A stretch of DNA of 64,000 nt from the NCBI GenBank assembly GCA_016722295.1, contig JADKGL010000008.1, positions 120,334-184,333 of the forward strand, read 5' to 3'. Of the stretch, positions 18,829 through 28,017 are shown one piece after another (the first letter of the stretch is position 1; each line of letters opens with the position of its first letter). Under the pieces are notes generated by a model. That model was given only the letters and a program-made list of their open reading frames with translations. It was not told where the DNA came from and made no database searches. The DNA is from Saprospiraceae bacterium (GTDB lineage: Bacteria > Bacteroidota > Bacteroidia > Chitinophagales > Saprospiraceae). The position numbers and the translations under genes are program-made.

Positions 18829-19848
18829 GTGAGATATAAAAGCCTCATATATTGTCTTTTATTATTAGTATCTACAATACTATCTTGTTCAAAAAATGAA
18901 TCCTCATCTCCAGAAATTTTTGAGTTAAAAATCCCTCAAGGATTTCCGGAGATGACTTTTCCTAGTGACAATGAATTTACAGTTGATCGCTGGATCTTAG
19001 GTAAAAAACTTTTTTACGAAAAAGCACTTTCAAAAAATAACTCAATTTCATGTGGTAGTTGCCATCAACAATCACTTGCATTTACAGATGGATTAGCGAA
19101 AGCTAAAGGCGTCGAAATGCGACTTGGAGTAAGAAATACACCAAGCCTAGCCAATGTCGGTTACCAACCTTATTTGCTTCGAGAAGGTTCTGTGTCGACT
19201 CTTGAAAAACAAATACTCGTGCCTATTCAGGAACATGCTGAATTTGATTTTAGTATGCCTGAGATCATAGATCGACTGGGCACATCAACGACTTATCGAG
19301 AATTGGCACACAAAGCCTATTCACGGGATCTTGATGCCTTTGTGCTCACAAGATCCATTGCTACATTTGAGCGGAGTTTGATCAGTGGAAATTCAGAATA
19401 TGATCGCATTTACACCCAAGGAGTTTTAGAGCCAATCGATTATAAAGTAGCATTAGGAAAAGAACTATTTTTCTCAAATAAAACAAATTGTAGAACATGT
19501 CACAGCGGATTTAATTTTACAAATTATAGCTTTCAAAACAATGGCTTGTATCTAAACTATGTTGATCTTGGCAAACAAAGAGCCACAGGAAAAACAGAGG
19601 ACCTTGCCTTATTCAAAGTTCCAAGTCTTAGAAATATTGAATATTCTGCACCATATATGCACGATGGATCGATAAACACACTAGAAGAGGTAGTAGAACA
19701 TTATAATTCGGGTGGAAAAAATCATCCACAAAAAAGCAATTTAATCCAAGCACTTGGATTGACAGAAGAAGAAAAAAAACATCTTGTCGCATTTTTAAAA
19801 TCATTATCCGACCCTAATTTTTTAAATGATAAAAATTTATCAGAATAA
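18829..19848 (+). CDS. MbnH-like di-heme cytochrome c peroxidase family lipoprotein
   Basis: This ~339-residue protein belongs to the bacterial di-heme peroxidase/MauG superfamily. It has two c-heme motifs, SCGSCHQQ (near residue 77) and CRTCHSG (near residue 225), and the conserved APYMHDGSINTLEEVVEHYN near the C-terminus. The GTG at 18829 is chosen because it immediately follows the upstream stop and yields a lipoprotein signal (LLLLVSTILSCSK); the upstream in-frame extension from 18757 lies inside the MbnP-like gene. Given its partner, it most likely oxidises the MbnP-like protein as MbnH does. A plain hydrogen-peroxide-reducing cytochrome c peroxidase is the alternative. It is the last gene of the operon. 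Confidence 0.85.
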   Translation: MRYKSLIYCLLLLVSTILSCSKNESSSPEIFELKIPQGFPEMTFPSDNEFTVDRWILGKKLFYEKALSKNNSISCGSCHQQSLAFTDGLAKAKGVEMRLGVRNTPSLANVGYQPYLLREGSVSTLEKQILVPIQEHAEFDFSMPEIIDRLGTSTTYRELAHKAYSRDLDAFVLTRSIATFERSLISGNSEYDRIYTQGVLEPIDYKVALGKELFFSNKTNCRTCHSGFNFTNYSFQNNGLYLNYVDLGKQRATGKTEDLALFKVPSLRNIEYSAPYMHDGSINTLEEVVEHYNSGGKNHPQKSNLIQALGLTEEEKKHLVAFLKSLSDPNFLNDKNLSE

Positions 19849-19906
19849 AGTAATTTTGAAATCGAGATTTGTTGTTCTAAGAAATAAAATACAAAATTAA
19901 AATCTA

Positions 19907-20269
19907 ATGAATCCTATCGATAATTTTTATGAAAATCAAATAGAGCCTTTCTATTCTACAATGAATTTCATCCGTAGGTTCATACTCAAAGAAATTCCAG
20001 AAATAACTGAAAATTGGAAATATGGCACACCATTTTTTATTCTGAAGAAAAAAAATTTTGCATATCTATGGATAGATAAAAAATCTCAATTTGTCTATCT
20101 TGGATTTCCTGCTGGACATTTAATAGAGCATCCAAATTTAATACAAGGAGATAAAAAGTTCGTTAAAAAGTATTTCATTGATCCAAATCAAGATATTCAT
20201 ATTGAAGAGTTAAAAAATATTCTATTACTCATAACCCAGAAGATTCACAAAGAAAAAACAAACAAATAA
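19907..20269 (+). CDS. DUF1801 (YdhG-like) domain protein
   Basis: This 120-residue cytoplasmic protein has the DUF1801 pattern: an N-terminal helix ending FIRRFILKEIPEITENWKYG, then TPFFILKKKNFAYLW and a C-terminal helix. DUF1801/YdhG proteins are small and widespread, and their function is not known. There is no signal peptide or metal motif. It lies 58 bases after the di-heme gene and may be on the same transcript, but no relation to copper is apparent. Confidence 0.75.
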   Translation: MNPIDNFYENQIEPFYSTMNFIRRFILKEIPEITENWKYGTPFFILKKKNFAYLWIDKKSQFVYLGFPAGHLIEHPNLIQGDKKFVKKYFIDPNQDIHIEELKNILLLITQKIHKEKTNK

Positions 20270-20338
20270 AAATGGTATAAATCCGTTACCCTATCGATTA
20301 ATAGTATTTCTAACAGCACTTATATGTTAAAATTGAAT

Positions 20339-20346
20339 TACCTTTG
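20339..20346 (+). promoter_or_regulatory. Candidate -7 element for the TonB receptor gene
   Basis: TACCTTTG is an exact match to TANNTTTG, 27 bases before the ATG at 20374. No clear TTTG lies about 20 bases upstream. The gap from the preceding DUF1801 gene and the change of function support a new transcription unit here. Confidence 0.35.
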
Positions 20347-20373
20347 TCTTATCACTTTTACTAAACTGCGCCT

Positions 20374-22749
20374 ATGAAACAGTATTTTGTTATATTTATT
20401 TTCTTTATTCAACTCCCAATCCAAAATAGTTTTGCTCAAAACAGACATACAATTCACGGCACTATTACGGACACAAACTCAAGTGAGCAGTTAATTTCCG
20501 CAATAGTATTTGACCAAAAAAGTAATGAAGGCACCTCATCGAATAATTTTGGATTTTATTCCATCAGTCTGCCTAGAGGAGAGGTCAAACTAAAATGTCA
20601 ATATGTTGGTTATGAACCCAAAATCATCTCTTTATTCTTAACAAAAGATACACTGATCAACATCCAATTAGTTTCAGGATTAAATCTAAAAGAAGTCCAA
20701 ATCATCAGTAGCAAAGAAGAACAAATAGATAGATCGACACGTATGAGTACAATCGATGTTCCCATTGAACAAATTAAAAAAGTACCAGCCTTGTTCGGTG
20801 AAGTGGATGTATTGAAAGTACTTCAACTCTTGCCTGGTGTAAGTGGTGGCACAGAAGGTACGAGTGGTCTCTATGTGCGTGGCGGTAGTCCAGATCAGAA
20901 TCTCATTTTACTGGATGGTGTGCCAGTATACAATGTCTCTCATGTCGGTGGAATATTCTCTACCTTCAATAGCGACGCCTTAAAAAATGTAAGTCTCACC
21001 AAGGGCGGTTTCCCTGCGCGTTATGGCGGAAGACTTTCCTCTGTTTTAGAGATCAATATGAAAGAAGGAAATATGAATGAATTTCACGGTGAAGGTGGAA
21101 TTGGCATCATAGCATCAAGGTTAACTTTGGAAGGACCAATAAAAAAAGATAAGGCATCATTTATGATTTCTGGTCGACGCACCTATTTAGATTTAATCGG
21201 AAGATTATTTTTAAATGCTAGTGCTGAAGAAGAGAATGAAGTAGATGATTTCGATTTATTTTTTCACGACCTCAATGCTAAAGTTAATTGGAAACTAAAC
21301 GACAAACATCGTTTTTATCTAAGTGGATATTTCGGAAAGGATAAATTTGGCGTAAGCTATACGGATACATATGCAGACACTTTGTACAATAAAGGATTGT
21401 CAAATATCAATTGGGGAAATATTACTTCTGCGTTTCGATGGAACTATGGTATTAGACCAAATTTATTTGCAAACACAACACTCACATATAGCAAGTATCA
21501 ATTCAATATCATTGGCGAATTCGAAGATAAATCATTCGATGGCGTGAGTAGTTTTGCGGCAAAATATTATTCTGGAATTGAAGACGTAGCAGCCAAAATA
21601 GATTTTGATTATTTGCCAATCCCAAGTCATACGATTAAATTCGGCACACAGGCAATCAATCATATCTACAGACCAGGTGCGTTTAATCTTAAATTTGAAA
21701 ATGGAGGTAGTAATCCAGAAAAACTAGATACCTTGTTAGGACCACCAAAAACGCAATCTGTTGAGACCGCAACCTATGTAGAAGATGACATGAAATTCGG
21801 CGCATTAGGCATCAATGCTGGATTACATTTTAGCACATTTATTGTTCCTTCAAAAACATATTATTCATTACAGCCCAGACTAGCTGCAAGATATTTTTTA
21901 TCTAAAGAATACACTGCCAAAGCTTCGTTTGCAACGATGACACAATTTATAAATCTACTAACGAATGAAGGTGCAGGATTGCCTACTGATCTTTGGGTGC
22001 CGAGTACAAAAAAAATTATACCGCAAGAATCATGGCAACTCGCAGCAGGTGTGGTAAGAGTTTTTAAGGACGAATATGAAGTTAGTATTGAAGCATTTTA
22101 CAAAAGAATGAATCAAGTGATCTCATACAAAGAAGGATCGAGTTTTATAAACATCAGTGAAACATGGGAAGACAAAATCACTCAAGGCAATGGCAAAGCA
22201 TACGGTACAGAATTTTTTGTACAAAAGAAAAAAGGGAAATTCAATGGATGGGTAGGTTATACGTTATCTTGGAATTACCGTCAATTTGATGATGTCAATA
22301 GTGGCAGACAATATCGATTCAAATATGATAGAAGACATGACTTTGAAGTTGTAGCCAATTATCAACTCAGTAAGAGATGGTCAGTAAGTGGATCTTGGCA
22401 ATTTGCTACTGGAAATTCTATTACATTACCTGTAATAAAATATTTAAGTTTGGTCGAATATTATAAGGATCAATACTATACAACAGAAAACCATATCAAT
22501 GGAAATAAAAATGCTTATACCATGCCACCCTATCATCGAATGGATTTAAGTTTTGAATATCGAAAAATAAAAACGCGCTACGAATCTGCTTGGGTATTTG
22601 GTCTATACAATGCGTATAGTAGAGCAAATCCATTTTTCATTGTTGCAGCTAAAAAATACGACACAAAAACAAATGAAGAAAAAACAATATTCCAACAAAT
22701 AAGTATCCTACCAATAATTCCAAATATTTCATATCAATTTAAATTCTGA
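20374..22749 (+). CDS. TonB-dependent receptor with carboxypeptidase-like N-terminal domain
   Basis: This 791-residue outer-membrane receptor has a signal peptide (ending NSFAQN) and a CarboxypepD_reg-like domain (HGTITDTNSSEQLISAIVFD, about residues 28-105). The plug begins near residue 130 with VPALFGEVDVLKVLQLLPGV, then TSGLYVRGGSPDQNLILLDG and GGFPARYGGRLSSVLEI. A 22-stranded barrel ends with ISYQFKF. This receptor type, followed by a DUF4249 lipoprotein, is a recurring Bacteroidota pair distinct from SusC/SusD. The imported ligand is unknown. The DUF4249 gene starts 5 bases downstream. Confidence 0.9.
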   Translation: MKQYFVIFIFFIQLPIQNSFAQNRHTIHGTITDTNSSEQLISAIVFDQKSNEGTSSNNFGFYSISLPRGEVKLKCQYVGYEPKIISLFLTKDTLINIQLVSGLNLKEVQIISSKEEQIDRSTRMSTIDVPIEQIKKVPALFGEVDVLKVLQLLPGVSGGTEGTSGLYVRGGSPDQNLILLDGVPVYNVSHVGGIFSTFNSDALKNVSLTKGGFPARYGGRLSSVLEINMKEGNMNEFHGEGGIGIIASRLTLEGPIKKDKASFMISGRRTYLDLIGRLFLNASAEEENEVDDFDLFFHDLNAKVNWKLNDKHRFYLSGYFGKDKFGVSYTDTYADTLYNKGLSNINWGNITSAFRWNYGIRPNLFANTTLTYSKYQFNIIGEFEDKSFDGVSSFAAKYYSGIEDVAAKIDFDYLPIPSHTIKFGTQAINHIYRPGAFNLKFENGGSNPEKLDTLLGPPKTQSVETATYVEDDMKFGALGINAGLHFSTFIVPSKTYYSLQPRLAARYFLSKEYTAKASFATMTQFINLLTNEGAGLPTDLWVPSTKKIIPQESWQLAAGVVRVFKDEYEVSIEAFYKRMNQVISYKEGSSFINISETWEDKITQGNGKAYGTEFFVQKKKGKFNGWVGYTLSWNYRQFDDVNSGRQYRFKYDRRHDFEVVANYQLSKRWSVSGSWQFATGNSITLPVIKYLSLVEYYKDQYYTTENHINGNKNAYTMPPYHRMDLSFEYRKIKTRYESAWVFGLYNAYSRANPFFIVAAKKYDTKTNEEKTIFQQISILPIIPNISYQFKF

Positions 22750-22753
22750 TATT

Positions 22754-23611
22754 ATGAATAAAATTATTTATTTCGGAGCAATATTACTTCTATTTACGGC
22801 ATGTGAAGATTTCTTTTTAAAAGAAGTTGATATTAAAGTAGACAAATATCCTGAGGGAATTGCACTAACAGGAATATGGAAAAATTCGCTCCAAGGAGGA
22901 GCAGTTTTTATTTCAGAAGCGAAAGCAATACTTGATTCTACACCATCACCTATTGAAAATGCAAAAATAGAAATCACCACCACTAAAAATAGAACATGGA
23001 ATACAACATTTAATACTAGAGAAAAAATCTATAATTGTCAATCTGATTCAGATATTGAAATTGGAGAAGAAATTAATATTAAAGTTACAATACCAAATTT
23101 CCCAGTTCTGGAAGCTAAGCAAATTAAACCAGATACTGTGAGTATAACGAACATTGATTTTATTGTTAATGGACATACTGATATCGACGGCTACAAATCA
23201 GATCTTATCAAAGTTCAACTCAATGATCCTCCACAAAAAAATTATTACGGAATTAAAATCTTTCAATATGATCAAGATGGCAATATCTACAATAGATACT
23301 TAAATTCCCAAGATCAAAATTTTAAAGGTCTGACAGAAGATGATGTATTGGTATTTAATGATGACTTATTCAATGGAAGAAAAATGACTATGAATTTATA
23401 TGGCTATATTGATAATTCAACAGGAAATTCTTTAGAAGTTGAGTTAATTAACTTAAGTGAGGATTTATATAAATATTATTATTCCCAAATCATATCCCTT
23501 TCTTCGGGTGAAAATCCATTTTCCGAACCCATTACCATACATCAGAATGTATTGAATGGTTACGGAATCTTTGGAATTGGAAGTTCTACAAAAAAAATCC
23601 TTGAATTTTAA
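22754..23611 (+). CDS. DUF4249 family lipoprotein
   Basis: This 285-residue lipoprotein has a lipobox (LLLFTACEDF, lipid Cys near residue 17). It then shows a DUF4249-like layout: an early VDKYPEGIALTGIW strand, IENAKIEITT and an INIKVTIPNFPVLEAKQIKP block, and later mixed beta structure. DUF4249 lipoproteins are encoded directly after TonB receptors of the preceding type and probably act as the surface lid or substrate-capture partner (inference from genomic pairing). The gene is tightly coupled to the receptor by a 4-base gap. Confidence 0.8.
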   Translation: MNKIIYFGAILLLFTACEDFFLKEVDIKVDKYPEGIALTGIWKNSLQGGAVFISEAKAILDSTPSPIENAKIEITTTKNRTWNTTFNTREKIYNCQSDSDIEIGEEINIKVTIPNFPVLEAKQIKPDTVSITNIDFIVNGHTDIDGYKSDLIKVQLNDPPQKNYYGIKIFQYDQDGNIYNRYLNSQDQNFKGLTEDDVLVFNDDLFNGRKMTMNLYGYIDNSTGNSLEVELINLSEDLYKYYYSQIISLSSGENPFSEPITIHQNVLNGYGIFGIGSSTKKILEF

Positions 23612-23649
23612 ACAAATAATGTATATTTAAGCCCTAAAACAAACTAAAC

Positions 23650-25326
23650 ATGAAACAAATATTTACTATTTTACTCAGTTTTATTGCTGCTATTACCCTG
23701 GTGGCACAATCTCCGAAAAAGGCGGTTATTGAGCATTTTACTCAAGCTTCTTGTCCTCCTTGTGCAGGTACAAATCCGATCATTCATCCAATTATGGAAG
23801 CGTATAAATCTAAAATAGTACGAGTTACTCATCAAGTAAGCTGGCCAGGCTATGATCCGATGAATAAAGATAATCCAGGTGATGTGTCTACAAGAGTAAA
23901 TTATTATGGTATTAATGGTGTTCCTGATTCTAAAATTAATGGCAAGGATTTTGGCACTTCTATAGAGACTATTACCGCTGCAAATATTATTGCAGAATCT
24001 AATGGAACTAGTCCTTATGAAATTACAATCGCACCAACAATTAATCCAAACTTAAATGAAGCTGAGATTAAAGTAACTGTAACATTAACTGGAACATTTG
24101 GTGGCAATCCTGTGCTCTATGTTGCTGTCAATGAAAAAGTAATCTCATGGAATAGTCCTCCAGGATCAAATGGTGAAATAGAGTTTCACCACGTGATGAA
24201 AAAATATCTACCAAATGCTTCTGGAACAAATATTAGTTCATTGTCAAAAACTGGTGAATCGTTGACTTTTAGCTTCCCATATACATTTAATAATATCTAC
24301 GATCTTGACAAATTGGAGACTGTAGTATTCATTCAAAATGCGTTGAACAAAGTAAACTACCAGGGAGAAAGTGCAGATATGCTTATCACAAAATTCAACG
24401 GTGTAGATGCAGCATTGCGTTCTGGTGTTCCATCAAATCAATCAACTACTGCTAAATTTTGCGGTACGAAATTATCTCCAGTAGTGAATATTATCAACGC
24501 TGGAAATGAACCAATCAAAACAATAAAATTCAGTTCAAGAATTAATGCTGGACAGATCATAGAATATACTTATACTTCTACTATTGCGCTTGATTACTTA
24601 TCGCATAGAGATATTGTCATTCCTAATATCCCTATGAATGGTCTATATCCAACTGGTAATGTCATAGAAGTAAAAGTGGTAGAAGTTAATGGTAAGTCTG
24701 ATGACCAATTAGTTAACAACAAACTATTCATTCCATTTGATCCAAGTCCGCAGACTACGATTAGTTCAAGTATAGAAATCAAACCTCGTACAAGACCAGA
24801 TTTAATCACGTTCAGTGTTACAGATGATCTAGGCAAGACCATTTTAACAGGCGGACCATTTACAAGTACAACAGCTGTTAAGTTTCCTCTAGCCTTTGAA
24901 AAAGATCGTTGCTATGCGATCCAAATCAATAATGATCACACAGGATTCAATGCTACTACAAAAATTTTCAATGATCAAAATGTAAGTGTCTACAGCGTCC
25001 ATTCATTAACTCAAGGTACGATATTGGACTATGTGACCACATCTTCATTCATTACAAGTACAAAAGATGTTTTTGTGTCAGATATAAAAATCCAACCAAA
25101 TCCAATTACAGATCAAGCGACAATTGAATTTCAAAGCGAATCAAATCAAGCATTGGGAATTCAAATCCTAGACATCAAAGGAAGCGTAATTCTATCACAA
25201 CAGAAATCTGTTTCCCAAGGTCAAAATAAATTAGCATTAGATCTTTCTACAGTTTCGCCTGGACTTTATTTTATGCAAATGAAACAAGGAACAAAGATGA
25301 CTTCTAAAAAAATTATCTTCGAATAA
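23650..25326 (+). CDS. Omp28-related secreted protein with thioredoxin-like CPPC motif and type IX sorting domain
   Basis: This 558-residue secreted protein has a signal peptide ending TLVAQ. An Omp28/thioredoxin-like domain follows with the CxxC motif (FTQASCPPCAGTNPIIHPIM, near residue 37) and YGINGVPDSKINGKDFG, matching the Omp28-related family. Beta-rich repeats follow, and a type IX C-terminal sorting domain (VFVSDIKIQPNPITDQATIE ... GLYFMQMKQGTKMTSKKIIF) occupies the last ~80 residues. It is likely exported to the cell surface. The CPPC pair could act in thiol chemistry, but surface Omp28 homologues have no established enzyme activity. It is followed by a clear terminator. Confidence 0.85.
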   Translation: MKQIFTILLSFIAAITLVAQSPKKAVIEHFTQASCPPCAGTNPIIHPIMEAYKSKIVRVTHQVSWPGYDPMNKDNPGDVSTRVNYYGINGVPDSKINGKDFGTSIETITAANIIAESNGTSPYEITIAPTINPNLNEAEIKVTVTLTGTFGGNPVLYVAVNEKVISWNSPPGSNGEIEFHHVMKKYLPNASGTNISSLSKTGESLTFSFPYTFNNIYDLDKLETVVFIQNALNKVNYQGESADMLITKFNGVDAALRSGVPSNQSTTAKFCGTKLSPVVNIINAGNEPIKTIKFSSRINAGQIIEYTYTSTIALDYLSHRDIVIPNIPMNGLYPTGNVIEVKVVEVNGKSDDQLVNNKLFIPFDPSPQTTISSSIEIKPRTRPDLITFSVTDDLGKTILTGGPFTSTTAVKFPLAFEKDRCYAIQINNDHTGFNATTKIFNDQNVSVYSVHSLTQGTILDYVTTSSFITSTKDVFVSDIKIQPNPITDQATIEFQSESNQALGIQILDIKGSVILSQQKSVSQGQNKLALDLSTVSPGLYFMQMKQGTKMTSKKIIFE

Positions 25327-25357
25327 ATAAATCTTATTTTATTTTCTAAAAAATAAA

Positions 25358-25387
25358 AGCTGCAATCTTGGTTGCGGCTTTTTTTTT
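25358..25387 (+). terminator. Intrinsic terminator after the Omp28-type gene
   Basis: The stem AGCTGCAA/TTGCGGCT (25358-25365 with 25372-25379, one G-T pair) has a six-base loop and is followed by a run of eight or more T residues. It is a standard rho-independent terminator for the + strand, 31 bases past the stop codon. Confidence 0.85.
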
Positions 25388-25634
25388 GTGAACCTCCGAT
25401 AAAAATTATTATCTATGTGTTAAAACTCTGTGTAACTTTTAAATAATTTAATTGCTTCAATTTACTAATATAAGTTTTTAAATCATTGATCATATTCAAT
25501 TTCTTTGTATTTAACAAAAAAAAATTTAAAAATTACCCTAAAAGTGGTATTGTACAACAACAAATTCAGATTCAACTTTGTGCGTTAAAAATATTTTATA
25601 ATTTACTAAACCTACACGAATGTTTAAGCGTTTA

Positions 25635-25690
25635 GCACACAAGCACACAAGCACACAAGCACACAAGCACACAAACACACAAACACACTA
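25635..25690 (+). repeat. 8-bp tandem repeat (GCACACAA), about seven units
   Basis: Five perfect copies of GCACACAA are followed by two degenerate copies (ACACACAA, ACACACTA). The array lies 23 bases upstream of the GTG taken as the start of the next gene. An ATG at 25620 opens a frame that enters the repeats and stops at 25689-25691; the gene's own frame has a stop at 25633. A change of one unit (+8) or minus two units would join the ATG frame to the downstream gene with no stop between. The rest of 25388-25634 is AT-rich and shows no gene. Confidence 0.85.
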
Positions 25691-25713
25691 GCTTAGTAGA
25701 GCAAAAAATCTTA

Positions 25714-27319
25714 GTGCGAATCCCAAGTTTCTTTTTTTTATTATTTTTTGGACTGACTTTAATATTAAGTTCATGCCAAAAAGATAATTTTATTACACCA
25801 GAAGCAGAAAAATTCACTAAACAAAGAAGGAAAATTGATCTAATTCAATTACTTGATTTCGTTAGATTGTCCAACAAAACTTCTTTTACAGGTGAACTTC
25901 AATCAGCTGTGCCTTTCAATCTAAAAATTGATCTAAATAATTATCATTTCAATTCTGATTCGACGGTCATTTTCTTTCAAATATCCGATACATCTTTTTT
26001 TAGAAATGAATACTGCGGAGGAAATATAAGTTTCCATTATGATGATAGCTTAAATTTTCAAGGGCAACTAATGGGTTGGATGTTTGACTCGACCAATACT
26101 TACCTTTCGAATAGATTTCCCTTAAATTTAACAACTGAAAATGGCTATTTATTTGCATTTGATGAAAATGAAAATTTAATTCGAATTTTAAAAAGCTATA
26201 ATAACCTGCAGACTGGATGCAATATAAATATACCAATTTCAGAACTTAGAGATTCATTAAATGGAATTCAAAATTTCTTTAATTCAGATTGGCCGCCTAA
26301 AATTCGTTGCTATGACTGGGATGGTACTTGGTGGAGCAGATTATGGGATAACATGGGGGACTGGTGGGAGACATTTGGAGATTTCCTATATAGTATAATA
26401 CCAAGCAATTCGGGAGGAAATGGAGGAACTGGAGGAAATGGATTTGACACTTTCTTTTTTGGTGGATTTGGCAATTCAAATAATGGTACCAACTCTGGAT
26501 CGGGTAATTCTGGAGGCGGTGGATCTGGCGGTGGTGGATCAGTGCCAAAGAAAATTTGGGATGAATTCTGCGAATCATTAAATAAAGCAAATAATGGTAC
26601 GTATGGATCTCAAAATGGTTCATCTACAGTAGATGAAAGCGGAACATCAAGTGGTGAAAATAATAATGAACTATCAGATTTCGATAAGAAAATGACAATA
26701 TATAAAGACTTATTGTTATCTGGAAAAAGTTGTATTGAGATTTATTCATTTTATCTTAATACCCTTAATTTAAATGCGGAGGAATTGGCTGACATTTTGG
26801 AACATGGAATCTCAATATCTGATTGGAACGAACGGCCTAAAATTGATGATCCGACAACGAGTACAGAAGATACAGATATAATTGATCTTTCTGCCGTTGT
26901 GAAACTTTTCATTTGTTCCAGTATCTCAAGGGGGAAAATATCATCCTGCGGGAGTAAGTAATATCGATGTAGATGTAACTTTTGAGCATGATTTTATTCC
27001 ACTTCAGACTGTTGTAAAAGAATATGTCTTTCCATTATTCTATTTTGAATTTCCTCGAATAAGAGAAAATGGTGATTTTATTACAAAAGGTGAAGCTGCT
27101 GAATTTTGTGCAAACATTGTTGATAATTGTGAAGACCAATTAGAAGATTTTTGCGAAGATCATAAAGTGTTATCAAAAGAAATTGTAAGTGCAAAATATT
27201 ACAGTTTACTAAATGAAGCAATTAAAGTACAAGGTGGTCGGGTAGTAAAAACAACAAATTATGGCGCAGTACCAATAAATGAACTTAAAAGAACTATATT
27301 TGATAAAGTTTGCAAATAA
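25714..27319 (+). CDS. Glycine-rich lipoprotein of unknown function (frameshifted)
   Basis: The GTG start gives a lipoprotein signal (FFGLTLILSSCQKDN, lipid Cys near residue 21). A ~190-residue N-terminal region follows, then a Trp-rich segment (WDGTWWSRLWDNMGDWWETF) and a Gly/Ser/Asn-rich linker (about 230-275, with GGGGSGGGGS). The frame closes at 26961, but a second open frame runs without interruption from about 26900 to the TAA at 27317-27319. Removing one T from the run at 26906-26909 joins them (...KLSFVPVSQGGKYHPAG...), giving ~534 residues. The recovered C-terminus has several Cys (FCANIVDNCEDQLEDFCEDH). I recognise no family. The upstream tandem repeat may control its translation. 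Confidence 0.65.
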
Positions 27320-27976
27320 CTAAATATAAAAATGATAGATAGCTTACCAATCTTTTAAACATTTACCCATCCATATTCTATTCCTTTTATACTGATGATT
27401 TGAAGATCACGATTTTTCCAAATTTGAAAGTTGGCATCCAAATACTTTTTCATCAATTTTCAACTTAATGAATGGAATTTTATGAGACTAGATTTGGCTT
27501 TTAGAATCAAGTAAACATATTCAATTTCTAACAAAGGATTCAATTTTTTTGATAAACTGAATATTTTTCTTGAATTCTCACTTTGATAAACATAATTGTT
27601 GGATTAAAGATCGGGTTAAGCCAATAGATATTCAGTAAAATCCTATATTTAAAAAACTATTCCTATTAAAGTAATGAAAATGAGAAATCAATGTTTATTG
27701 GTGTTAATAAAGAAAAAAAAATTTCAAGGGTTCAAATTTTATATTTAGCATTCTGTAGAAGGGAAATTTCTAAATCTTTGTTTAAATTCTGAATTCAATG
27801 CCTTATTCGAAACTGAAAAAGGATAAAGTTGCATTGCAATTTCAAAGTAAACTTTAAAAAGAATATTCCAAAAAAAAAAAACCAAAAGGATTTATCTGAA
27901 GATATTAATTTTAAAGTGAAGGGCACATTCCTTGAGGATAATATCTTTCTTTGCATGGAATTAGAATAAATTTTAA
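27320..27976 (+). other. Gene-free stretch with traces of a decayed reading frame
   Basis: About 660 bases have no intact gene. Near the right end (about 27750-27969) short coding-like pieces appear on the + strand in changing frames, ending with a run that translates as DINFKVKGTFLEDNIFLCME before a TAA at 27967-27969. This could be the remnant of a small gene broken by indels (an A run near 27872 is a possible break) or chance. The left part shows nothing recognisable. Confidence 0.35.
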
Positions 27977-28013
27977 TGACAATGAAGGGTAATTTATTGC
28001 CCTTCAGTTGTCA
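27977..28013. terminator. Hairpin between the gene-free stretch and trmD
   Basis: TGACAATGAAGGG (27977-27989) can pair with CCCTTCAGTTGTCA (28000-28013) with one bulged base. It lies directly after the trmD stop on the minus strand. T runs on either side are weak, so it may act as a 3'-end stabiliser or a weak bidirectional terminator. Confidence 0.5.
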
Positions 28014-28017
28014 TTAC

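Noticed and set aside
25635..25690. Tandem repeat as a possible CRISPR array
   Set aside because: Units are 8 bases with no spacers, so it is a simple repeat.
25632..25817. Minus-strand open frame with a Cys/Val repeat
   Set aside because: It is simply the complement of the 8-bp tandem repeat and the start of the lipoprotein gene; no start signal or family.
26297..26623. Minus-strand frames rich in Pro/His opposite the glycine-rich lipoprotein
   Set aside because: They arise from the complement of Gly codons in the linker.
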